Notes under the pieces: model-generated
Database searches by the model: none
Told to the model about the DNA's origin: nothing
What the model saw: only the letters and a program-made list of their open reading frames with translations
Program-made: the position numbers and the translations under genes
DNA from: Mucilaginibacter sp. OK283
Lineage (GTDB): Bacteria > Bacteroidota > Bacteroidia > Sphingobacteriales > Sphingobacteriaceae
Assembly: GCF_900110415.1 (NCBI RefSeq)
Contig: NZ_FODR01000001.1
Span: 62,001 to 126,000, forward strand
DNA: 64,000 nt
Direction of reading: 5' to 3'
Shown: positions 15,518-23,305 of the stretch, piece after piece
Layout of the letters: each line of letters opens with the position of its first letter
Position numbering within the stretch: position 1 is the first letter of the stretch

Positions 15518-16870
15518 GTGCAGCAAAGGAACAGAAGTAGCCGGATTTATATATTAACGAAGATTTTATTATGGCCCGTATTGGTAACCATACAAAGCTA
15601 CGCTTACGGGCAGGAAGTAGTACCTCACGACACCTTGAAAACGGATTCGATAAAACACCATGCCGATTCGGTGAAGTTTCAGAAAAAAGCCAATGATGTT
15701 TCAAAACAGTATGATTTTGGCAACCTGGTAACAGATATTCTTCACCCAAAGAAGAAACCCGATTCGGTTTTCAAAAAGCCTTCGGGCATAACCGTTATCC
15801 CTAATATTGCATCTAACCCCAGCATCGGGTTTCAGCTGGGTATAAAAGCCGTAGCCGGCCGCAAATTGGGTAACGACCCCAATACATTATTATCGGTTGC
15901 AGCAACTTCGGTATCCTATACTACAAAAGGCATTCTTTATTTTTATATTAACCATAACATTTACACACCCGGCAACAAGTGGAATTTTCAGGGTAATATA
16001 GTGGCGGCCAAAAGTGTTACACCCGATTTTGGTTTGGGAATAGGCCTGCCGGATCCCGGTGGCAGCGCGGCCGACCAGGCGCTTGTTAACGCTGGCCGCA
16101 AAGGCCGCGCATATCATTCGATATATTTAAACCTGAGGGAAAAGGTATATAAGGAAGTAGAAAAAAACCTGTTTGTGGGTGCCGGGGTATCGTTTGATAT
16201 CCGTACCAAAATTCAGGACAAGGCAGATACCACCAACCATTTAACCCCCTATAATATTTATAGTGATGAGCACGGATTTAAACGGGACAGTTACCGGGCC
16301 GATGGTTTGCTTTTTAACGTACAATACACCACCCGCGATAATCAAAACCGTGCTTACAAGGGAATTTATGCCGATGCCGGGTTCCGGGTTAACCAAACCT
16401 GGATGGGCAGTACCAAAAGCGCTGTTCAGTTTACCACCGATTTCAGGAAGTATTTTAGCCTGTCGTCAGAAAACCCGGAGCATGTTATTGCAATCTGGAA
16501 CTGGGGATCGTACCTCATTACAGGCGATATTCCGTACCTTGAACTGCCAGGCACAGCTAAAGACGGTAGCTTTAGGAGCGGCAGAGGCTATACTACCGGT
16601 TATTTTAAAGGCACCCGGTTTAACTACAGCGAGGTGGAATACCGCTTTCCTATCCTCAAAAATAAATTCATCAGCGGGGTAGCTTTCTTTAGCGAACAAA
16701 CCGCCAATGACGAAGCCGGAACAAAGCTGTTCCAAAAATTTCAGCCAGGTGGCGGTGGTGGCTTGCGGGTGCTGTTTAACAAAGTTACCCGCACCAATTT
16801 ATGCCTTGATTATGCCTTTGGCAAGTTTGGCTCGAAAGGTTTCTTTTTGGGTTTGAACGAGGCTTTTTAA
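15518..16870 (+). CDS. Omp85-like outer-membrane beta-barrel protein without POTRA
   Basis: A 450-residue protein with an N-terminal signal (hydrophobic ILLWPVLVTIQSYAYGQ) from a GTG start at 15518. A proline- and lysine-rich linker follows, and then a barrel of alternating strands ending in FFLGLNEAF with the terminal Phe typical of outer-membrane barrels. The C-terminal half resembles the surface-antigen domain of BamA/TamA. No POTRA domains precede it, so it is not a canonical BamA. A paralogue lies at 60481-61770 with the same ending and many shared segments (PSVGFxxG, YLELPGTA, FRKYxSLS). Function is unknown; a lipid- or ion-related outer-membrane role is possible. Confidence 0.82.
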   Translation: MQQRNRSSRIYILTKILLWPVLVTIQSYAYGQEVVPHDTLKTDSIKHHADSVKFQKKANDVSKQYDFGNLVTDILHPKKKPDSVFKKPSGITVIPNIASNPSIGFQLGIKAVAGRKLGNDPNTLLSVAATSVSYTTKGILYFYINHNIYTPGNKWNFQGNIVAAKSVTPDFGLGIGLPDPGGSAADQALVNAGRKGRAYHSIYLNLREKVYKEVEKNLFVGAGVSFDIRTKIQDKADTTNHLTPYNIYSDEHGFKRDSYRADGLLFNVQYTTRDNQNRAYKGIYADAGFRVNQTWMGSTKSAVQFTTDFRKYFSLSSENPEHVIAIWNWGSYLITGDIPYLELPGTAKDGSFRSGRGYTTGYFKGTRFNYSEVEYRFPILKNKFISGVAFFSEQTANDEAGTKLFQKFQPGGGGGLRVLFNKVTRTNLCLDYAFGKFGSKGFFLGLNEAF

Positions 16871-17408
16871 AAGAGTATCGCGTTTGATTTGAGTAGAGTG
16901 TGCTTTGTCGACCAAGTGCTGTCTGAAAATAAAAAAAGATCACTATCGCTTCGTACGCACGCATCATGTATGGGAATTTACAGAACGTTCGGTTGAACGC
17001 TGGCTAAGACTCACCCGGTCGAGGCTACGCCCGACCACCCTCTCTTCACCTGCGGTGGAAAGAGGGTTTTTATATTTAATTATTTTATAATCAGTTATTT
17101 AAAAATATAAATTTCCAAAACCCTCTTTCCGGCGAAGCCGAAGAGAGGGTCGCCGGCGTAGCCTGGCGGGGTGAGTCTTCGCCGACATACGGAATACGTT
17201 GTTGTCCCTTCATTAAAAGCATAAAAACATTAGTAAACCAAATTTAGACAGATGCTCAGAGGCAAAGAAAAAAAGTCGCGTTGTTTCTTGCCGTCTTTGT
17301 ACAAAATGTTTTTTTAATTTGAATTACAAAAATTAACTGTTGGTAGTGTACCACCCCGTACCGGTACACACACTTTGTTGATGATACAAAATATAAAGCC
17401 CGGTTTTG
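16871..17408. other. Intergenic region holding a long palindromic element
   Basis: This 538-base gap lies between convergent genes. Most of it is taken by the palindromic element at 17006-17179. The parts outside that element are AT-rich and show no gene. Apparent short reading frames in it run through the palindrome and are not credible. Confidence 0.6.
17006..17179. repeat. 174-base palindromic element between convergent genes
   Basis: The left arm (17006-17070) and right arm (17117-17179) are imperfect inverted copies of about 64 bases around a 46-base AT-rich centre. The outer ends read AAGACTCACC and GGTGAGTCTT, and the inner ends CCCTCTTTCC-like. Each arm also contains a smaller hairpin around CCCTCT/AGAGGG. 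The layout suits a miniature mobile element or a REP pair. It may also act as a two-way terminator. No target-site duplication was identified with certainty. Confidence 0.8.
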
Positions 17409-18545
17409 TTATGCGGCCTTCTTTACCAAAAAACGTTTCCTTAGCCATTCGCGAACAGGCTCGTCATACAGTTTAAGGCAGGCATAAGCAATGGCAATAC
17501 TGCTAACCAACACCAGGGTACCAATGCAAAGGCTGTAGCCCATGGGCACTTTATTATCAATAACCCATGCGGTGTACCAATAAATTAGCGGGTAGTGGGT
17601 AATATAGATAGGGTAGGATATATCGCCAAAAAACTTACATACTTTGTTGGCAGTTTTGCCGGTCAGCTCGCCGCCGGCCCCTATAGCAACAATCAGCGGG
17701 AACATGACGATGATAACAAATGCTTCGTATAAGCCGTTCATCCAAAGATGATCGGGGCCGCCAATCCTGGGGATAGCCAGTACAATAAAAACAAGTATGC
17801 TGCATACCGCAAAAGCGCTTTTAATATGGATAAGTTTTCCTAAGCGCGAAAGCAGGACACCGGCAAAAAACGGGTAAAGCAACCGGATAAAGCCTATACT
17901 CAGCTGTTGTTTATTGATACTCCAGCCGCCTATAACATCGCCCTGTGGCCCCGTTACCAGGTAGTTGATAAGCAAGCCGGCAAATATGGCCACAAATATA
18001 GCAAGCACCGTTTTTGAAAAGTGGCGCACAATTACCGCGTACAAAATGTTAGCTATATACTCAAAAAACAGCGACCAGGCCGGGCCATCCAGCGGATGCA
18101 TTTCCTGCCAGCCGCGTATATCCATAGATATGGGTATCGGGATAAGCGTAAAGCCTATCACCATAACCAGCAGCATTTTCCAAACAGGTGTTGCGCTGAT
18201 AAGCGGGAACACCGTGGGCGATGCCTGTAAATAAAAAAATATGGCCCCAATGATGCTGCCCATAATAACCATTGGCTGTAAGCGTACCAGCCTGCGTTTA
18301 TAAAACTCCCATTGGCCCATTTTGCCCCAACGATCATCATATGCGTAGGCCACCACGAAGCCTGAAAGCAGGAAAAAGAAATCGACAGCCAGGTAGCCGT
18401 GATTAATGATCTGGGCGAAGCGGCTGCCGCCATTATTGGCCTCCAAAACGTGGAAGGCTACTACCAGCAAGGCGGCTACGCCACGCAGACCGTCTAAAAT
18501 TTTATAATGACTTTTTGATTCAAGGTACGCAGGAGTTTGGTTCAT
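17409..18545 (-). CDS. Acyltransferase family 3 membrane protein (OafA/YrhL-like)
   Basis: About 378 residues with roughly ten membrane segments. The family opening is present (ILDGLRGVAALLVVAFHV, with the conserved Arg and His), as is the FFFLSGFVVAYAY segment. Such proteins O-acetylate or O-acylate sugars of surface polysaccharides. ATG at 18545 (MNQTPAYLES) is chosen. The longer reading from 18626 adds 27 residues that lie before the usual start of the family and are unlikely to be translated. It stands alone between convergent and divergent neighbours, so its substrate cannot be inferred. Confidence 0.88.
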   Translation of the reverse strand: MNQTPAYLESKSHYKILDGLRGVAALLVVAFHVLEANNGGSRFAQIINHGYLAVDFFFLLSGFVVAYAYDDRWGKMGQWEFYKRRLVRLQPMVIMGSIIGAIFFYLQASPTVFPLISATPVWKMLLVMVIGFTLIPIPISMDIRGWQEMHPLDGPAWSLFFEYIANILYAVIVRHFSKTVLAIFVAIFAGLLINYLVTGPQGDVIGGWSINKQQLSIGFIRLLYPFFAGVLLSRLGKLIHIKSAFAVCSILVFIVLAIPRIGGPDHLWMNGLYEAFVIIVMFPLIVAIGAGGELTGKTANKVCKFFGDISYPIYITHYPLIYWYTAWVIDNKVPMGYSLCIGTLVLVSSIAIAYACLKLYDEPVREWLRKRFLVKKAA

Positions 18546-18764
18546 TGATTTAAATTGGCTAAAGGCTTTGTTGAGTGAGCCATAAAAATGGTTTATTTTA
18601 TTGAAAAAACAAGGGCTGAAATACAATAATAGATTTTATTGCATAATGTAATGCCGGTTACATTGCATAACCCGAAACTGCGGGTGTTATTTTACCCGGC
18701 TATCAGCCAACATTTATTACTTTATTTGCATTTTACAAAATGCAGCTATTGTTGAGCGCAAAAA

Positions 18765-19217
18765 ATGAACAATCTGAAAAAGGAATTATATGACCTGTGT
18801 GTAGCCAACGTTCGCAGGAGCATGGATGCCGCCGAACTGGCTATCAGCGAAGCGCAAAAATCATCAAACGACGATACTAAGAGCAGCGCCGGCGATAAAT
18901 ACGAAACCGGGCGCGAAATGGCGCAGCAGGAAACCAACCGCAACCTGGCCCAGCTTAACGAAGCCAATAAATTACTGGTTGCTTTAAACCGCATAGGTAC
19001 CACCGGCACATCGGCCATAGCCGAAGCAGGCAGCGTAATTATCACCAATAATGGCAATTTTTATTTGGCTATAAGCGCGGGGGCGTTATCGCTTCATGGC
19101 AAAAGCTATTTCGCCGTATCGCCCGGTTCGCCGGTGGGCATGAAACTGAGCGGGGCAAAAACGGGCGACAGCTTTACGCTGAACGGGAAAACGTATGTGG
19201 TAGAATTGGTATATTGA
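18765..19217 (+). CDS. GreA-like small protein
   Basis: A 150-residue protein. The N-terminal half is helical and polar, with a possible coiled coil around residues 1-70 and the stretch SSAGDKYETGREMAQQE. The second half is a small beta-rich domain ending in KTYVVELVY. Proteins of this kind in Bacteroidota are often labelled 3-oxoacyl-ACP synthase, which is a misannotation; the layout instead recalls the coiled-coil plus FKBP-like arrangement of GreA/GreB transcript-cleavage factors. Binding to the RNA polymerase secondary channel is a possibility, not a demonstrated function. Confidence 0.65.
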   Translation: MNNLKKELYDLCVANVRRSMDAAELAISEAQKSSNDDTKSSAGDKYETGREMAQQETNRNLAQLNEANKLLVALNRIGTTGTSAIAEAGSVIITNNGNFYLAISAGALSLHGKSYFAVSPGSPVGMKLSGAKTGDSFTLNGKTYVVELVY

Positions 19218-19766
19218 TATTAAAACGATGGTAGAAGAGGCATGATACCAGACTTGCCTGCCGGAGCCATGTTAATAACTATTAAGCAATGTTGCATTGC
19301 GGTATTTGTAATGTATCCGGGGGAAGGCGCGCCCGTTTGTAAAGTGAGCCGGTAAGCGTTGCCCCGCTGTTTTGGTAAAACATTTAAAACCAAATAATAT
19401 GCGCAGCCACGGCGGCGATGTCACATGACAAATATGCACAAGGGTAATTTTCAAGCTGTTGATAAGGTATTTGCAGTGAATTTATCAAATTTTATCGGCG
19501 CGGGGCTTTTTTAATAATAAACGATATTACTTTTATAAACTATGCCATATAAATAAGGCCTTATTTAATATCCGGCCCGGGCAAATTATATTTTAACGGT
19601 TAAAAAGTGCTGTTTTTAACCTAAAATCAATAAAAATCAACTTTTTTTTAAAATAAAACCATCCATTCATAAAATCATGCAGTAATCATCAAATATCTAT
19701 TACTATATTTGATGTTAACAAAACTGGGCAAACAAAACAACCTTGCCTTTTATAAATTAAAGATTG
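19218..19766. other. Intergenic region with GC-richer structured segment
   Basis: The 549-base gap precedes the RRM gene. Positions about 19250-19440 are GC-richer than the rest and contain hairpin-forming sequences, such as GCAATGTTGCATTGC near 19285 and TTTGGT/ACCAAA near 19373-19396. From about 19500 the sequence is strongly AT-rich, and a -7 box lies at 19704-19711. No protein-coding frame is convincing. The GC-rich part could be a small RNA; no known riboswitch consensus was matched. Confidence 0.35.
19704..19711 (+). promoter_or_regulatory. -7 promoter box of the RRM gene
   Basis: TATATTTG matches the Bacteroidota -7 consensus TAnnTTTG and lies 55 bases before the start codon of the RNA-binding protein gene. 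No TTG is found at the expected -33 distance. The predicted leader would be about 48 bases. Confidence 0.55.
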
Positions 19767-20150
19767 ATGAACATATTTGTAGGAAGCCTTCCTTTTCAAT
19801 TAGAGGAAGCCGATTTAAAAGAGCTTTTTGAAGCGTACGGTGAAGTAAGCACTGTAAAAATTATTATTGACCGTGAATCTGGCAGAAGCAAAGGTTTCGG
19901 ATTTGTTGAAATGCCTGATGATGAAGCTGCACAATTAGCAATCACCGGTTTAAACGGATCAGATGTTAGAGGCAGATCAATTGCTGTTAGCCAGGCTGAA
20001 GACAAAAAACCACGCGACAACCGTGGCGGCGGTGGTTATGGTGGCAACCGTGGCGGCGGTGGCGGCTATGGCGGCGGCGGTAACCGTGGCGGTGGCGGCG
20101 GTGGTTATTCAAAAGATAGCCGTGGCGGCGGCGGTGGCAGCCGTTGGTAA
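19767..20150 (+). CDS. RRM-type RNA-binding protein with glycine-rich tail
   Basis: A 127-residue protein with one RRM domain (residues 1-80) and a Gly/Arg-rich tail. RNP2 is MNIFVGSLPF at the start and RNP1 is KGFGFVEM near residue 45. The tail is made of NRGGGGGYGG-like units, low in complexity and likely disordered. Such proteins in bacteria bind single-stranded RNA, often in cold or stress responses; that is family knowledge. ATG at 19767 starts directly at RNP2, so the TTG one codon upstream is not needed. A strong terminator follows within 15 bases. Confidence 0.93.
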   Translation: MNIFVGSLPFQLEEADLKELFEAYGEVSTVKIIIDRESGRSKGFGFVEMPDDEAAQLAITGLNGSDVRGRSIAVSQAEDKKPRDNRGGGGYGGNRGGGGGYGGGGNRGGGGGGYSKDSRGGGGGSRW

Positions 20151-20162
20151 ATTATAAATAAA

Positions 20163-20194
20163 CAAAGTGCCGGGTATTGGTACCCGGCACTTTG
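20163..20194 (+). terminator. Strong hairpin terminator after the RRM gene
   Basis: A perfect 14-base inverted repeat, CAAAGTGCCGGGTA and TACCCGGCACTTTG, with a four-base loop (TTGG). It lies 12 bases after the stop codon of the RRM gene. The stem ends in TTTG and the T-run is short, but the stability suggests a real terminator. Confidence 0.8.
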
Positions 20195-20291
20195 CTGTTA
20201 ATAATACATCTACTTACTGTACTTTGTGGGATTGGTTTAGCAGGTTTTTTTACCTGCTGTGATAGTTCTATATCAAAAAACCATGCTTATG

Positions 20292-21512
20292 TTATTTTTC
20301 CGGCGATGATGCCTGTGGTAGCTTTACCTCAAATGTGGCGCCCTGTCCCGGAACCGAAAATATATTAAACGTTCCCTTAAGGCTTTCAACCAGGTGCTTT
20401 ACAAGCGCCAGGCCAAACCCATACCCATTTTCGCCGCCGGTACCATTTGTTGATGTAGCGTTGCCCTGCAATATATTGGCTATTCCATCGGCATCCAGCC
20501 CAACACCCGAATCGGTTACTTTTATCTGCAATACGTTTTCGTTTCTTTTTTCAATCAAATCCAGGTCAACAGTAACAGTGCCATTATTCGGGGTGAATTT
20601 GATAGCGTTCGAGATCAGGTTCCCGGTTATCTGCAGTAATTTATTTTTTGAAAAGGGAATGGTTTCTGATGCCGATGAGGTATTCACTGTAAACGTTATA
20701 TGCTTGTTCATGGCCTGCGGCACATATAGTTTTTCCAGCTTGTCTTTAAATACCACCTGGTTAAATTCGTTTCCCTTTAATTCGGGCGCTTTCTTCTCTT
20801 TTTTATCCGCACTCAAAATTTCATCTGCAAGCTCCAGTATAGATCGGCCGCTTCTGTGTATCAGGTTCATAAACTCCAATATCTCGTCCATCTGGTTTTC
20901 ATCGCCCTGTTCACGAATAAGCTGTGCCAGGCCAATAATGCCGCTTAATGGCCCGCGAATATCGTGCGCTACTTTTTTCTGGGTTTGTTTTGCTTCAGAT
21001 AAATTGTTCCGCAGGTCATCAATTACTTTGATGTATTTAAGCCTGTTCACAATTTCACCGGCAATTATCTTCAACAACTCTATCTTTTCGGGGTTAAGTG
21101 TCTTTGGCGAATGCGCATCAACCACGCATAAGGCGCCAATGTTATGATTATCTACATTAAGTGGAATGCCGTAGTAATAGCGCAGGTGAGGCCCGCCGGT
21201 AACGTAGGGCCTGTCTTTAAACCGCTCGTCGGCGCTCAGGTCGGCAATTTCCATATTTTCGTCGCTCATTAATACGTATTGACAAACAGATTCCTCGCGC
21301 GGCATTTGCTCCAGGTCCATGTTATGGGTCGAGATGGTCCATTGGGTATATGAATCGATGAGGTTAACCAACGACATTTCGGTGCCGGCAACTTTTGCGG
21401 CAAGTTTGGTTAAATCTTTAAAACTATCGGCATGGGCGCAATAGTCCAAATCAAATTCCGACAGGGTCATTACCCTGTCCATTTCATTTTCGGGGATTGG
21501 GGGAGTAAACAT
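20292..21512 (-). CDS. GAF-domain sensor histidine kinase
   Basis: A 406-residue cytoplasmic kinase without membrane segments. The N-terminal half (about 20-160) is a GAF domain. The dimerisation box follows with the phospho-accepting His in KKVAHDIRGPLSGIIGL near residue 193. The ATP-binding domain shows the N box (NLISNAIKFTP), DSGVG and GYGFGLALVKHL. It would phosphorylate a response regulator in reply to a soluble signal or redox cue. No response regulator gene lies next to it, so it is an orphan kinase. It is convergent with the RRM gene terminator. Confidence 0.93.
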   Translation of the reverse strand: MFTPPIPENEMDRVMTLSEFDLDYCAHADSFKDLTKLAAKVAGTEMSLVNLIDSYTQWTISTHNMDLEQMPREESVCQYVLMSDENMEIADLSADERFKDRPYVTGGPHLRYYYGIPLNVDNHNIGALCVVDAHSPKTLNPEKIELLKIIAGEIVNRLKYIKVIDDLRNNLSEAKQTQKKVAHDIRGPLSGIIGLAQLIREQGDENQMDEILEFMNLIHRSGRSILELADEILSADKKEKKAPELKGNEFNQVVFKDKLEKLYVPQAMNKHITFTVNTSSASETIPFSKNKLLQITGNLISNAIKFTPNNGTVTVDLDLIEKRNENVLQIKVTDSGVGLDADGIANILQGNATSTNGTGGENGYGFGLALVKHLVESLKGTFNIFSVPGQGATFEVKLPQASSPEK

Positions 21513-21676
21513 ACAATCAATTAGTTACGGCTTTATACGGCAATATGCCCTCAATTGTTTTATAATAATACCCAATACGTGACCATGCACAAAATACAGA
21601 TGTTGTAAAACATTGATTGCAGTTGCAGCATTTTATTAAAAATATGTAATTTAACATTCCTAAAAGCCGATTATTT

Positions 21677-22321
21677 ATGGAAAGCAAAAAACCTTGTACC
21701 GGGGCTGATGAAGACCTGGATGTGAAGGATAGTTCGCGCAGGAATTTCCTGAAACAATCAACCCTGCTAACCGCCGTAGCCCTTACACCGGGCACTGCCA
21801 TAAAAGCTGCGGCCAGCCATGTAGATGAGCAAATTGCCGCGGTTTTTGAAAAAATGCCTTTAAAAATGCAGGTAAACGGCAGGCAGCAAAACCTATCCGT
21901 TGAGCCACGATCAACCCTGCTGGATATTTTGCGCGAGCAACTCGACCTGACCGGCACTAAAAAAGGTTGCGACCATGGCCAATGCGGTGCCTGTACTGTT
22001 CATGTAGACGGGCAACGGGTAAACTCCTGCCTTACCCTGGGCATCATGATGAACGGTAAAAAAATTACCACCATTGAAGGCCTTGCTAATGGCGATAAGC
22101 TGCACCCTATGCAGGAGGCTTTTATAAAGCACGATGGTTTCCAGTGCGGGTATTGTACACCGGGGCAAATCATGTCGGCTGTAGCCTGTATCCGCGAGGG
22201 GCACGCCAACTCTGAACACGAAATACGCGAATATATGAGCGGCAATATTTGCCGCTGCGGCGCTTACCCTAATATAGTAAACGCCATACAGGAAGTAAAA
22301 GACGGGGGGATGGCCGTATGA
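21677..22321 (+). CDS. Molybdenum aldehyde oxidoreductase, 2Fe-2S small subunit (PaoA-like)
   Basis: A 214-residue subunit with a twin-arginine signal (SSRRNFLKQS, then a hydrophobic run), so the folded complex is exported to the periplasm. The plant-type 2Fe-2S cluster ligands are in CDHGQCGACTVHVDGQRVNSC-type spacing, and the second cluster in CGYCTPGQ and CRCGAYP. It passes electrons from the molybdenum centre towards FAD. The stop overlaps the start of the FAD subunit by four bases. The substrate of the complex is probably an aldehyde, by analogy to PaoABC. Confidence 0.93.
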   Translation: MESKKPCTGADEDLDVKDSSRRNFLKQSTLLTAVALTPGTAIKAAASHVDEQIAAVFEKMPLKMQVNGRQQNLSVEPRSTLLDILREQLDLTGTKKGCDHGQCGACTVHVDGQRVNSCLTLGIMMNGKKITTIEGLANGDKLHPMQEAFIKHDGFQCGYCTPGQIMSAVACIREGHANSEHEIREYMSGNICRCGAYPNIVNAIQEVKDGGMAV

Positions 22322-23298
22322 AACAGTTTCAATACGTTAGGCCGGCAACACAGCAAGCAGTTTTAGATGCTGTGGGCAAACCCGGCAGCAAGATTATAGC
22401 GGGTGGTACAAACCTGGTAGACCTGATGAAACGGGGCGTTACTGCTCCGGATAAACTGGTTGATATAAACCAGCTACCGTTAAAAAATATTGGTATTACT
22501 AAAAACGGACTTCACATTGGCGCCCTTGCACTCAACAGTGCGGTATCTGAAAATAATTTGGTAGTCCAAAACCAACCGCTTTTGGCCATGGCGCTTAAAG
22601 CGGGGGCATCGCCGCAACTGCGCAATATGGCAACGGTTGGCGGTAACATGATGCAGCGCACCCGTTGCGGGTATTTTTATGATACAACCATGCCTTGTAA
22701 TAAACGTGTGCCGGGTACCGGCTGCGGGGCAATGGAAGGCATTAACCGGATGCACGCTATTTTTGGTGCAAGCCCACAATGCATAGCTGTACACCCCAGC
22801 GATATGTGCGTTGCCCTTGCTGCACTGGATGCGACAGTAGTTATAGCCGGAAAAAAAGGCGAGCGCCGCCTGCCTTTTACCGAATTCCATCGCCTGCCGG
22901 GAGATCATCCTGAACTGGATAACCGTTTGGCCAAAGATGAACTGATTGTTGGGGTAGAAATACCGGATAATAACTTTGCCAAAAACAGCTACTATTTAAA
23001 AATCCGCGACAGGCAATCATATGCCTTCGCGCTGGTTTCTGTAGCAGTAGCGCTTGAAATAGATAACGGGCTGATAAAAAATGTCCGGCTGGCTATGGGC
23101 GGCGTAGCGCATAAACCCTGGCGGCTTTTTGAGGCTGAGAAATCACTTGTTGGCAAACCCGCAACCGAAGAGAGTTTTGCCCACGCGGCGCAGCTGGCTA
23201 TGCAAGGGGCAAAAGGTTACGGCAATAATTCATTCAAATTAAAATTGGCGCCGGCTACTATTACCGAGGCTTTAAAACATGCAGCAGGCTTAGTTTAA
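22318..23298 (+). CDS. Molybdenum oxidoreductase FAD subunit with 4Fe-4S site (PaoB-like)
   Basis: A 326-residue FAD-binding subunit of the CO-dehydrogenase type, with the FAD loop in IIAGGTNLVDLMKRG (residues 26-40). Four cysteines lie at about residues 117, 127, 136 and 155 in the segment RCGYFYDTTMPCNKRVPGTGC and PQCIAVHP. This matches the extra 4Fe-4S site known from PaoB of Escherichia coli and from related reductases. It carries no signal peptide, so export would occur as a complex with the Tat-bearing small subunit. It sits between the other two subunit genes with an overlap on the left and a 7-base gap on the right. Confidence 0.92.
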   Translation: MKQFQYVRPATQQAVLDAVGKPGSKIIAGGTNLVDLMKRGVTAPDKLVDINQLPLKNIGITKNGLHIGALALNSAVSENNLVVQNQPLLAMALKAGASPQLRNMATVGGNMMQRTRCGYFYDTTMPCNKRVPGTGCGAMEGINRMHAIFGASPQCIAVHPSDMCVALAALDATVVIAGKKGERRLPFTEFHRLPGDHPELDNRLAKDELIVGVEIPDNNFAKNSYYLKIRDRQSYAFALVSVAVALEIDNGLIKNVRLAMGGVAHKPWRLFEAEKSLVGKPATEESFAHAAQLAMQGAKGYGNNSFKLKLAPATITEALKHAAGLV

Positions 23299-23305
23299 CA
23301 TCACC

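Noticed and set aside
16905..17090. A 61-codon frame after the barrel gene
   Set aside because: It runs through the arm of the palindromic element and is translation of the repeat.
19290..19440. Possible cobalamin riboswitch, because of CCGGGGGAAGGC and AGCCACGG strings
   Set aside because: The conserved blocks do not occur in the right order on either strand, and the downstream gene is an RRM protein.
19272..19454. A 60-codon frame in the GC-richer intergenic segment
   Set aside because: Composition is not protein-like, and no start signal or family pattern was found.
20020..20150. Tandem GGCGGTGGC repeat as a microsatellite
   Set aside because: It is the glycine-rich tail of the RRM protein in frame.
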